A stretch of 64,000 nt of DNA from Archegozetes longisetosus (lineage: Eukaryota; Arthropoda; Arachnida; Sarcoptiformes; Trhypochthoniidae). The notes below the pieces were generated by a model. That model was given only the letters and a program-made list of their open reading frames with translations. It searched no databases and was not told the DNA's origin. The stretch spans positions 6,062,001 to 6,126,000 of the forward strand of contig JAEMBT020000005.1 of the NCBI GenBank assembly GCA_018873245.2, read 5' to 3'. Positions 36,201 to 45,694 of this stretch are shown here, piece by piece. Position 1 is the stretch's first letter. Every line of letters starts with the position of its first letter. Made by a program: the position numbers and the translations under genes.

Positions 36201-39200
36201 ACCCAAGCTATGCACTGCTTTATACAAGAAAGCAAAATAAACGAATATTTAACTCCATTGGAAGCAATGTGTTCATTATTAGCTGCAGTATCTCACGATT
36301 TAGATCATCCCGGAGTTAATCAACACTTTCTCATCGCTACAAAAAGTCATTTGGCAGCTCTTTATAAAGTGAGTTTACTCTAAAGATTTAATTAAGCGGA
36401 GCTTATACCAGTGCACTAGTCTGGGGGGCTAAAAGTCTGGAATCAAATATGAGCATTTGTTTAGGCAAACACTGATCAACATTTAAATATCCGTTAATTT
36501 CTTATCAGACCATTAATTAGTGTTTAGCAATGAGCGATCGGCTCATGCATTAAATAAATACAGCTTCAAAGCTTTTCGTAAGATTTCTTTAGTAGAGATT
36601 CTCATTTAAGCTTGAAAAAAATCTCGGTCGGGGGGCTACAGCTCTCCTAGGCTCCACTGTTACGTCTGTGACTTATAGTATGCCAAATAACATCGTAATG
36701 CTCTGTACTCTATTCATAATCTGCATTAAAATAGATTATTGTAATAAAACGTGCTAAAAAATGATAAATGCTATCTGTGCTACAGTTTCCTATATTTTAT
36801 TATGGAAAAAGCTATTATTACTTTTTAGACAATTAGATTCTGAAGCTATTCGTGAAATTCAAACATTGCAACGCTATTATAAAAACATAACAAAGAAATA
36901 AGCCATAAATAATAGTCGGCTCCTATTAATCATAATCTTTGTACTATTTTGTTGAGTGCATAAGTGCTCTAAAATACAAGTATGATAAAGTTCAAAGGTT
37001 AATCAATCGTTTTTGTTTGATTGCAATCAAAGCACACATCTTGATTTGGTAATACCTAAGTTTAGTTTTAATCATTAGAAATCACTTATGAACCAAGATT
37101 TTCAAAAATCTAGTAGACTAAAACAAAGGCAGTTGTAAAGGGTGCCAAACAGGGCAAATGTCCACATATATTTCTCTTCGTTATTGTATTGGAAAGTATA
37201 TGGTAGATCCTGCTTAACCTGAGCATGTTCTTAAGAGATTTTCTAAAAAACAACCAATAATCTCATTGAAGACTATGGCATAATTGTTATTGATTTTAAA
37301 AAGCACTTAACTAGATGTTTAACTTAGAGAGGTTTTACTGTATTAGTAAACTAGCTCAGTTTTGTCATGCCCGTATGACTTTGTTAGGCACAGAGAAAAA
37401 AATGTGGACATTTGTTCTCTGCTTCATACTCTTTACAACTGCATTCATTTTAGTCCATTAGACTTTCTGGAACTCTTGATTCGTAAAAATGGTCTCTAAA
37501 AGTTACTTTCTGTTGATCTCTCCAAGACAATCTGTTCAATGAATTTTATGGCTTGATTTGCAACTTCTAAATATTCTCTTAATCTAATATGAGTGAATCT
37601 TGTCGAGGAAAGAGCAGAAATGCTTTGCTTAATGGGTTGACTAAGTAATAAAATTGCTTCATATAGATCATTGAGAGAGTGAAGTCCCATTTCTTGCTCG
37701 TCAATTGCAATCAATCCATATCTAATTGCATTCATTGCAATTTCAGAGCACATACTAACTAAAAGCTGACTGTTCATAAGAATTTTGTGCGCGTAACCAT
37801 TCTTTTGTATGTTGTAATAAACTAAAATCACTAGTATACTCAAAAATAATCTGCGATAGCAACCAACCAGAAGTGATGCCTTGTTACGGAATGCTTTTCA
37901 TCAGACCATAATATTGAAAATACGATTGCCTCGAGTTGTAATGAATCCCCTAATGCACTAGAAACTCGCTCATTGTAATGGGGTTCACTATTCGGATATA
38001 GTATACATTATAGCTCGTGGTTCACAATGTCCTACTTCATTATAGAGTCGACTGTGTTAAGAAACTTATAGAATATATAATACAGAAATGAAAGCAAATT
38101 ACAAATTCAATTTGACAAAATATTGATGTGCACCACAGCGAGCTAGACATGGCAACAACCTCTTGTTGCTATCGCGGATTATTAAATTTTCAACTGTACA
38201 AAGAGCTAATACTTTGCTTGAAACGATTGCAGAATTTTTCCGTTCTTGAGAGTCATCACTGGCGATTCGCTATTTCATGCTTCCATGAATCACAAATTTT
38301 TAGTCATCTTTCGCCCGGTCAATGGAACCAAATTGAATCACTTTTGAAATCATTGATATTAGCGACAGACATAACAAGACAGGGTGATTACATAGCTATG
38401 TTTAAAAATTACTTATCATCGCCAGAATCATTTTCAATGGCAGTACCAGAACACAGACATTTTATATTACAAATTGCGCTCAAGTGTGCAGATCTTGGAA
38501 ATCCCTGTCGTCCATGGAACTTGAGTAAGCGCTGGAGTGAACAGATTTGTAGTGAATTCTACAGGCAGGGCGATTATGAAAGCCAATTGAATATCCCAAT
38601 CACACCTCTTTGTAATCGTCATACCACTTCTATTGCTAGAATACAATCTGGTATCAATCTAATTTTCCAATTTAGCTCTCTGTCCTAATCTACCTCCTCT
38701 TAAACTTTCTAAGCATAATAGGCTTCAGTTCATATTGTATTCTACAGTGGAACCTGTCTAACTTTGACATGTACTTAAGTGGTTTAAAAAAACAACACTA
38801 AAATGTTATGGAAAAATATGGCTTAATTATTAATGATTTTTAAAAAGCACTTAACTGCAAGTGAAAATCAGACAGGTGTAAGTTGAAAGCCGTTTTGCAT
38901 TGAAGCTTAAGGGAGAGGTACATTTGGATCTTCACACTTGAAATTGTGGATTCTGATGAAATTTTGTTATTTAGATTTTTTTAAGAGTATAGTGACTCCG
39001 TTATTCGAGTTATGGGACCAATTTCTGTCTTCTCCTTTATCACGACAACTAATTTTAAATCTTCGTTTCAATGATCAACAGTGGAGCAGTACATTTGCCA
39101 AAACTAAATTGAAACGCAGGCACTCTTTTAGTGCCTTTACTGCTAAACCACTTGATAAGTCTTTCAAAAGAAGCAACTCATTGAATAACCTCAAAGACAT

Positions 39201-40021
39201 AAAAGTTGAGCTCAGTTTAAATGAGTTCAAAAGTGCTTACAAACCAGAGCAAAAGAAATGCATCAACGGATGTGGAACTCCGCCCACTCATGAAGAATCC
39301 AATGGTCGATATTCTAATAAGTCCAAAGTTCTCTGGGATTTACAGATGGATGAAGAAGAAGAAGAAGAGGAAGAAGAGGAGGAAGAAGAAGAGGATGAAA
39401 ACGAAACGATAACGCGCACTATTAAACCTCCTCAAGCTTTCCAAATGCCATTACATGCCTCATATCTCTTTGAGAAGGTTTGTTCGAATCAATTTGTTTT
39501 TCTTATGAATCAATATGTCAGTAATTAGTGAATAAAATGTAAAATATTGTGATTGAATTATGTAGAAGCATATGATTGGTCGTCGCGGTTCAGCCCCGGG
39601 TTGTATTGGAGTTTACACAAGCTGTGAATTGGCAGCTGCAGCCGCATTAGTCTTCCTCCATGAAGCGGTCACGTCTCAAGACCAACAAAGACGGTCATCA
39701 TTTCCTGCCGACAGATTAGGTGCTGCCCGTAACTCAGCCAATAATATACATAACATTACAAATGGTGCTAAAATGAACAGATCGAGCGCAATGAGAGGTC
39801 GATCGCTAGAATATCTGGTGTCTTCATTAACTAAGAATAAAAGCTTTTATCCTTCCACTACCAATGCTCAACATCACAATAAATTGTTGCGAAGACAGGC
39901 CTGTTCTTTGGATTCAGGCGCAGATTCGCCTGCTTTGCAATGGTTTTTTAATAGTAAGCCAAGACGAGGTTCAGTTCCTCAAGAGATTCTTATTGAATCC
40001 TTGAGTAATTACACTGCTTAA
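26264..40021 (+). CDS. PDE7: cAMP-specific 3',5'-cyclic phosphodiesterase, PDE7 type
   Basis: PDE7 enzymes hydrolyse cAMP. Exons: 26264-26464 (5' exon, inferred), 34267-34336, 35472-35798, a 15-nt micro-exon 36075-36089, 36151-36368, 38233-38650, 38975-39477 and 39566-40021, together 735 residues. The first is joined only by phase across a 7.8 kb intron. Catalytic residues are all visible: [16 protein letters not shown] (first metal histidine), [11 protein letters not shown] (HD pair), [18 protein letters not shown] and [14 protein letters not shown] (metal aspartate). The sequence [20 protein letters not shown] opens the domain and [15 protein letters not shown] follows, as in mammalian PDE7A/B rather than PDE4 or PDE8. 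The C-terminal tail is longer than in mammals, with a run of about 15 glutamates (39349-39395) and a Ser/Arg-rich end (RRGSAPG, RRGSVPQ) that looks like phosphorylation sites. Several introns carry MITEs. The catalytic part is secure; the first exon is less so. Confidence 0.9.
26668..26775. repeat. Degenerate tandem repeat, unit about 28-33 bp
   Basis: Three to four imperfect units share ATATGTTATGCATATC followed by TTATAAGTT-like sequence. The copies differ by small insertions and substitutions. Confidence 0.6.
27868..27955. repeat. Degenerate tandem repeat, unit about 20-22 bp
   Basis: Four imperfect units of the form ATATAAATATTCTTTACAT follow each other. Confidence 0.6.
30187..30266. repeat. 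Compound microsatellite (TC)n then (TA)n
   Basis: A pure TC tract of about 40 bases is followed by interrupted CTCTCC units, a T run and about nine TA units. It is a likely polymorphic marker and also a place where assemblies go wrong. Confidence 0.9.
30957..30998. repeat. Short tandem repeat, AACACATGAAGAC-like unit
   Basis: Three imperfect copies of an AACACATGAAGACAT-type unit lie in tandem. Confidence 0.55.
34337..35471. other. PDE7 intron 2
   Basis: This 1.1 kb intron is half occupied by the degenerate inverted-repeat element at 34914-35301. The rest is AT-rich with no exon seen. Confidence 0.6.
34914..35301. repeat. About 390-bp degenerate MITE-like element in PDE7 intron
   Basis: The left end TATAGTTAATCCTGGATGAA and the reverse complement of the right end, TACAATCTATCCCGGATATA, agree at most positions. 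Inside the left part are repeated short motifs such as TTCACTATAGCCGAGTTTCG and CCACTATAAGCG, which recur near the right end as TTCGCTATATCCGG. The ends contain or touch TA. This looks like an old Tc1-mariner/pogo-type non-autonomous element. Confidence 0.5.
37204..37341. repeat. pogo-like MITE copy (family A) in PDE7 intron 5
   Basis: The copy runs from a weak left end (GATCCTGCTTAACCTGAGCA) through TATGGCATAATTGTTATTG and TTTAAAAAGCACTTAACTAG to a good right end, CTTAGAGAGGTTTTACTGTA. Its order matches the other copies. Confidence 0.6.
37496..37843 (-). other. Unidentified antisense reading frame inside PDE7 intron 5, possibly a gene fragment or exon
   Basis: The minus strand is open for 115 codons. 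The downstream 90 or so residues look protein-like ([59 protein letters not shown]): helical, with balanced charge, unlike the random frames nearby. The frame ends in TAG at 37496. At its 5' end a second frame over the same bases also reads sensibly ([15 protein letters not shown]), so the true protein may switch frames here, meaning either a pseudogene or an exon whose start I cannot place. The 5' edge touches the inverted-repeat element at 37842. I do not recognise the family. It could be a nested gene, a retrocopy or chance. Confidence 0.35.
37842..38190. repeat. Family B inverted-repeat element with a nested insertion
   Basis: The left arm (AATAATCTGCGATAGCAACC, from 37846) and right arm (GTTGCTATCGCGGATTATT, ending near 38183) are inverted copies. 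A second copy lies at 51464-51680 and aligns along both arms and interior (CATCAGACTATAAT against CATCAGACCATAAT; CAAATTATAAATTAAATTTG against CAAATTACAAATTCAATTTG). The copy here carries about 139 extra bases (37921-38059), absent from the other copy, that have their own weak inverted ends. Confidence 0.65.
38742..38895. repeat. pogo-like MITE copy (family A) in PDE7 intron 6
   Basis: This copy has the best left end: TA followed by CAGTGGAACCTGTCTAACTT. It continues GACATGTACTTAAGTGGTTT, ATGGCTTAATTATTAATG and TTTTTAAAAAGCACTTAACTG. The right end is decayed (TCAGACAGGTGTAAGTTG). It has no coding capacity. Confidence 0.65.
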
Positions 40022-42363
40022 TAAATGACAAGCCCGAGCATTTAAGGTGCCAAACAATCACCTAATGCACTCAATGCCCTCTGGCTTTCTCTTTGACTTC
40101 ATCTACTGTAAAGCGAGTGTGAAAGATAACTGATAAATCATTCATACATTGGACGTCTGTTGCATTCTCTATGCAATAATTGCTCATAAGAATAAGATTT
40201 ATTACAAGATATGTAAGAAACCAATACAATGGGATGGAAAGAGAAATCTGAGCCAATATTTATATGCTAGTCAATCAAACTATTCCTTCCCTTTTTCAAA
40301 CCAATGCTCAAACTTTTGAGTGCATTTTTAATAAGTATTATTGCTATATAGTATACAAGTATTTGCGTATTAGGTGTAAGCGTGTTTTTCACCGAAAATC
40401 TTAGATTAAACATTGCTTAAAGTCCGGGTATTTGTCATTATCTACTGACTTCTCACCTAACTTTGGGTAACTATTTGTTTGTATCATAACTTTAGTAGTG
40501 AGTGTTTCATTCTAGAGGTTTTAAAAGTGCAATGTTCAAGCAAATAAACCTTGTTTTGGTAGATATATATATATATATATACTGTTTTCGTTTTATTAAA
40601 TAACTCAAACTTCTAACTTAACTAACAATAAATCTAGAGTTTAGTGTAAATATGGTTTGCTATACTACAAATACGGGCTTTTGTAGCCCACAATTAGTGG
40701 ACATGGTTATTGGATCATACTTCGATTTATGGTTGACGCAGTATTTCAGTATAAAGAAGTGACTTAGATACCAGAATAATGTTCTGCTACGTTTAGCGCG
40801 CTACGCGTGCCATCCTATTAACTAACTTAACTCAACTAAATTGCCTAACCAACTCAACTTGATATACTATCATTACTATTGTTGCAGTTAAGTTAGCTTA
40901 GACAAGCGCAATGCTAGGCATACGAGAATGTTGTTCTTATAACTACTTCTAGACCCTAAATCAACCATAAATCCTAGTACTACCAATTATTGTGCATAAT
41001 TAACATAATCTCTAGTCTTTTTGTAACATTGAATCAACGATTCTGTTCATTCACTTGAAAATGGGTAGAAATAGTTTCTCAAATGTTTGGGGTTTTAATA
41101 GAGATTTTAGTCGTCAATTTAGATATCATTTTTGCTCATCATTTATAGGCAAATGACTCAAACTTTGCTTTTTTATTAGTTTCATTACTCTCTTGAGCGA
41201 TGAAATTGAATTTTATTCATTTGTACAATTTATCGTTCATTATTATCAAGTTTTCTGTGTGTAATTTACAGAATTTACAGAGTTTACAGAACTTACAGAA
41301 TCTACAGAATTTACAGAGTCAAGTTTTTAAGAAGGAATACAACCAAATTGTCAAACTTTTCTATGGAACAACTGTATTAATCTCCAATTACTACCAACAC
41401 GTATTTGGACGTACAAGAATTTGAATAAAAATGTCTTATTCGTACAATATATTGTTAACCACTAGATATTCTTTATTGTTATTTCATTTTCAGGCTAACT
41501 TTACTTTCGAACTCAGTGTTAGAAACCCCTGTAAAAGATGCTTAGTCTTGATAAATAATGTATTCCTCATAACTTTCAACAATTACGAGTTTGTAATGAA
41601 CTTTGTCATTTTCTTATATCAAATACAATTCAATTTGTACTTCAATTTAATCAATTGTTTTTATGCAAGTTCAACTCAATTGGTAACAAATACCAAAACA
41701 ATTTGTAAAATTGAGGTTTTCATTAATAAATAAGATGTTTACAAATATCAATCTCCTATTTGTCTTCTCAACTAATCTGAAGATTGAGCTTATACTTTAT
41801 TTAACCTTTGACTGACCTATCAGCTTTTCTAAATTTTACAATTCAAATTATTCATTTCAACTAAATTGAGGTCCTAATTAAGTTCAAATTAAAATTGAAA
41901 TCTAAAACCAGTTCAAGTAATTGACTGTTCCATGGCAATTAGTTTTGAAAGTTTAGCAAACTTTTCATCGTATATTATATTTTCGTTGAAAAGTTTCAAT
42001 TATTAGCCCCAATAGCGTTACGATCGTTGGATTGTAAACATTTTATTAAATAGTGTACGTTATTCATTGTTGACAAATCCCTTAACTATTACTGAAAATT
42101 AGGCCTTTTTATAGATGCGCTGTCGCATGTATTTGCAGCTAATTTTCAACAAGTATTTAGTACTGATTTCAGACAAATATATCTTTTATTTGAATGTTCT
42201 AAACGAATCATAATTCTGACCAATGAGAAGACGATAAGCAAAAGTTTAAAACATTGTTCAGTTTAGAAGTATTTGTTTGTCACTTGATTTAGTGTATTGT
42301 GTGGATAGTCTGTAAAATTACTTTTTTAATCATTTAACTTATTTGATTGAATGTTTCAAAATA
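40022..42363. other. Intergenic region between PDE7 and BUBR1
   Basis: This 2.3 kb region has AT-rich sequence, a short (TA)n tract near 40562 and a 9-bp tandem repeat at 41265-41318. Open frames here (40071-40256 minus, 41200-41424 and 41431-41733 plus) have no splice or family support. The BUBR1 promoter should lie at the right end. Confidence 0.5.
41265..41318. repeat. Six tandem copies of a 9-bp unit (TTTACAGAA)
   Basis: Six consecutive 9-base units vary at the first, second and last positions (TTTACAGAA, TTTACAGAG, CTTACAGAA, TCTACAGAA). On the plus strand the unit would read LQN or LQS, but there is no supporting gene. Confidence 0.85.
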
Positions 42364-45300
42364 ATGGCTGAATGGGAATTGTCTAAAGAAAATGTCGAAC
42401 CAATAAAAGAAGGTAGAAATATAAACAGTTTGAAAGCTGCTCTAAATCACAGCCACTCCAATGATGTCCAAAGAGAAAACATCAGAAAGTATGCCATCTT
42501 TTCATTTGATTGTCTCACTCAGTTTGATGTTTAGTTGATTTCAATTAATTTGATAATCTATTTGATGTTAAAAGAGAATTCGAGGCCGAATTGCGAACAT
42601 ATAGCGGACCCGATCCGCTATCAGTTTACCACAAATACATTCTTTGGATTGAACAGAACTATCCCGAAGGAGGCAATGAGGCCAAACTCAAGACTGTTTT
42701 AGAGAAGTGTATTGAACTCTTCTATTCATCGCAACAATACCAAAACGACTCCAGACTTCTCACTATTTTTCTTAAATTCATCAAACGAGTCGACAGCCCT
42801 TTAGAACTTTTCAAATACTTTCATGAGAATGGATTTGCCACCAAACTATCCGATTTTTACATAAACTGGTCCTTCCATTTGGAGAATCAAAAAAACACCA
42901 GAAGAGCTGTTGAAGTGTTGCGTTTAGGCATTGAAAATAAAGCTGAACCTAAAGCTTCTCTAAAGAGGGCTCAGGAAGAGTTAGAAACACGCGTCGCTAA
43001 AGCCATCGCAAACGGAAATATCGACGACCTGAATGACAATGATCTCAATGAAGAACAGTCCAGAAAACCATTGAATAAATTGAAGGAAAAAACTAAAAAA
43101 GGAAAAGTTGAGGCACCCGTTAAACGAATCGGCAATGCTGTCAAAAATACAAAGGGAGGCCTCAAGACTTCTAAAGATAATCAGACGACTCATAATTCAA
43201 ATAAAGTTCCAGTTATTTACAGCGATGAAAATGACCCGAATTCTCACACCAAAGCAGCCTCAAGACCTGAAACCAGCAATAATTTAAAGCATATTTCATC
43301 TGTTGGCCAGGAAAATGAGCAAAAACCGGGAAAGTGGAGCGAAAATAAAATAAAACAAAAATCGATCAAAACTAACCCAAAACCAGCTTTTGCTATTCAC
43401 GCGGACGAATCGGATGACGAACGAAATAATGTCTATAAACCACCTCAAAGTAATGCACTCAAAGTTCGTACGCGTACTGAGGAAAGCCCACCAATCGCTC
43501 GCTTTGAAAAACCAGATCCGTTCAAGAGATATATGTTTAATGAGAAAAAGTTGTACGCGGGCGGAGAAGAGTTCTCTTTTGAAGAGATTAGAGGCAGAAA
43601 GTGGTTGGCAGCTAAAAGAAGAGAAGAAGAAGCATTGAGAAATAAGAAATTGGAGGAAGAAGTAGCACAACTGCGTAAAACTGTGGAACTATTGCTGAAT
43701 TCGCAGCAAAATAAAAATGAAATTGTGACCAATCCTGTTATCGAACAAAGCAAAGAAAGTGCTTCGCCACTAGCCTCGAGCGCTGATTCGAGTACTGCTA
43801 AATCAGTATCAAACGGTAGTGTGAGTAAAGCTACTCTAAGTATGATGAGAGAACTATGGAACGGAACACTTGCCAACAATGAAATGCCTGAAAATATACA
43901 AAAACTTGAAAAAACTTCAGTCAACGACAGCAACGAAAAGGAACCAAAAACCAATGAGAAGTTTTTGATATATTCCGATACAACCATTTTGTCGAAAAGT
44001 AATTCGGCGAAACCAAAACGAAAAGATTCATTGGATGAAACGGGATATGTTAACGAAACTATAGCCTTGCCTAAAAGCGAGGATGAATTCATAGCTTGTT
44101 GTGCTTCAACACCGATGGCCGATAAATCTAAAAAAGTTATCAACGCCATCGATATTGGAATAACACAGTCATTACATAATGTTAATTTTGTTGGTGGAAT
44201 GACTGCCAAATTGAGTCCCATCGTCGAAACTAGCAGAGAGTATAACAGTAAGTCTTCTTCCTCTTCGTCTGGAACTATGAGCAGTACTGGAGTTTCTGCA
44301 ATCGGCAGAAGGCAGAGAGCACTGTCAGGAGTCGAAAACATAGATCCATTTGATGTAGTTGTTTTGGCACAATTGATGGAATCGCTACCAGAACCGATCG
44401 ATTCTAGAAAAGGCTTTTACAGAATGAAAAAAGCCTTACCAAAGATAAAACAAAGAGAAACTACTCTTAAGTTAGGAAGTGATCGCTATTTGATCGATCG
44501 TTTGATAGCGACCGGCGCTTATGCTCACGTCTATGCTGCACAAATCGATGACACTTCTGACTCGTACGATACCGAAGATTCAACCAACATGAGTGGTTTG
44601 AGCAAAATTGTTTCACAAAAGTGGTTCGCTTTAAAGATTTCTAAACCACCGAATGCGTGGGAGTTTTACATATGCGATGAACTTCATAAGAGACTCGCGC
44701 GATCTAAACATTTGCCCGATATTGTAAGTTATATTGCATTCTATTTCTATACCATTTAAACTAATTGCTTTTCTTCAGGAATTATCAGTCATGTCAGCCA
44801 ATCCATCGGTTATGTACAAAGACGGAAGTGTCCTGGTCGATGAAATGGTCCCATACGGAACACTCATTAATGTGATTAATATATGCAAAAAGCAAGACAA
44901 ACCGTTCCCTAAATCATTAGTAGCTTATTATGCGCTTGAATTAATACAAATAATACAGCAAATTCATAGATGTGAAATAATACACGCAGATCTCAAACCC
45001 GATAATGTCTTGATTTTGAACTTGTAAGCAATTGTTTATATCGAACATTTCTGTTTTATATCAACCTATTTATTCGTTTTTTGTTTCTTGACTTCTAGTC
45101 CCATGAGAGAAGATGTGAATAATGTGTTAAAGCGCACAACCTCGTTAAAAGTAATAGATTTCGGACGTTCTATTGATATGCAACTGTTTGCTGAAGGAAC
45201 TACTTTTAATTTGACTGTTCAGACTAAAGGATCTCAATGTTGCGAAATGTTGGACTCAAAGCCATGGACTTATCAGGTAATTAAAAAATTCACTACTAGC

Positions 45301-45641
45301 TTAAACGTCAAAACTATTCACTTTATTCCAATTATCAGACCGATTGGTTCGGAGTTTTGGATTGTATACATGTTATGCTATTTGGTGATTATATAAAAGT
45401 TAGAAAAAATAAAGCCAATAAATGGGAAATCGTTGAAAAGTTCAGACGTTATCATCAGACAGACATTTGGGAACCACTTTTCGAAATACTGCTCAATATT
45501 CCCAACTGTAACGAAATGCCAGATTTGAGTCAGTTTATTGATTCTCTTAATGAATTTGTTAAGCAAAACGTTAATCAAATAGTGAAAGATGCCAACGATC
45601 TCGAAATCATGAACGACTCGACTTTGAAGAAACGCAAATAG
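42364..45641 (+). CDS. BUB1B: Mitotic checkpoint protein BUBR1/MadBub with apparently intact kinase domain
   Basis: BUBR1/Mad3 is part of the mitotic checkpoint complex that inhibits APC/C-Cdc20. Five exons, 42364-42488, 42575-44723, 44779-45023, 45099-45276 and 45339-45641, give 999 residues with all phases matching. The N terminus EWELSKENVEPIKEGR carries the KEN box (residues 8-10), nearly identical to vertebrate BUBR1. The Mad3/Bub1 helical-repeat domain follows (SVYHKYILWIEQNYPEGG, NWSFHLENQKNTRRAVEVL). The Bub3-binding GLEBS region has GGEEFSFEEIRGRKW. A B56-phosphatase motif LSPIVE lies near residue 588. The C-terminal kinase domain starts near residue 676: a glycine-loop variant (ATGAYAHVYAA), ALKISKP with the ATP lysine, HADLKPDN and DFGRSID. 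Human BUBR1 has lost these catalytic residues, so this looks like a combined or ancestral form. The 3' end lies 53 bp from the 3' end of XPD. Confidence 0.93.
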
Positions 45642-45694
45642 AAGATGCATTAATTTTCATAATTTATTTTATCATTTATTAGATAAATATTTTA

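Larger units (their letters stand above)
36369..38232. other. PDE7 intron 5, rich in inserted elements
   Basis: This 1.9 kb intron holds a family A MITE (37204-37341), an unidentified antisense reading frame (37496-37843) and a family B inverted-repeat element with a nested insertion (37842-38190). Two G-rich spots (around 36424 and 36630) share a GGGGGGCTA core. Confidence 0.6.

Noticed and set aside
40071..40256. Minus-strand open frame with a hydrophobic start and cysteines
   Set aside because: The N-terminal part has no ATG (it opens on TTG), it lies in the likely PDE7 3' untranslated region, and no partner exon is visible.
41200..41733. Two plus-strand open frames before BUBR1
   Set aside because: One is mainly the 9-bp tandem repeat, the other is Phe/Tyr/Asn-rich AT-biased sequence; neither has splice or family support.
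42364..45641. Calling the checkpoint gene plain BUB1
   Set aside because: The N-terminal KEN box context and the LSPIVE B56 motif are BUBR1/Mad3 features; only the kinase motifs are BUB1-like.
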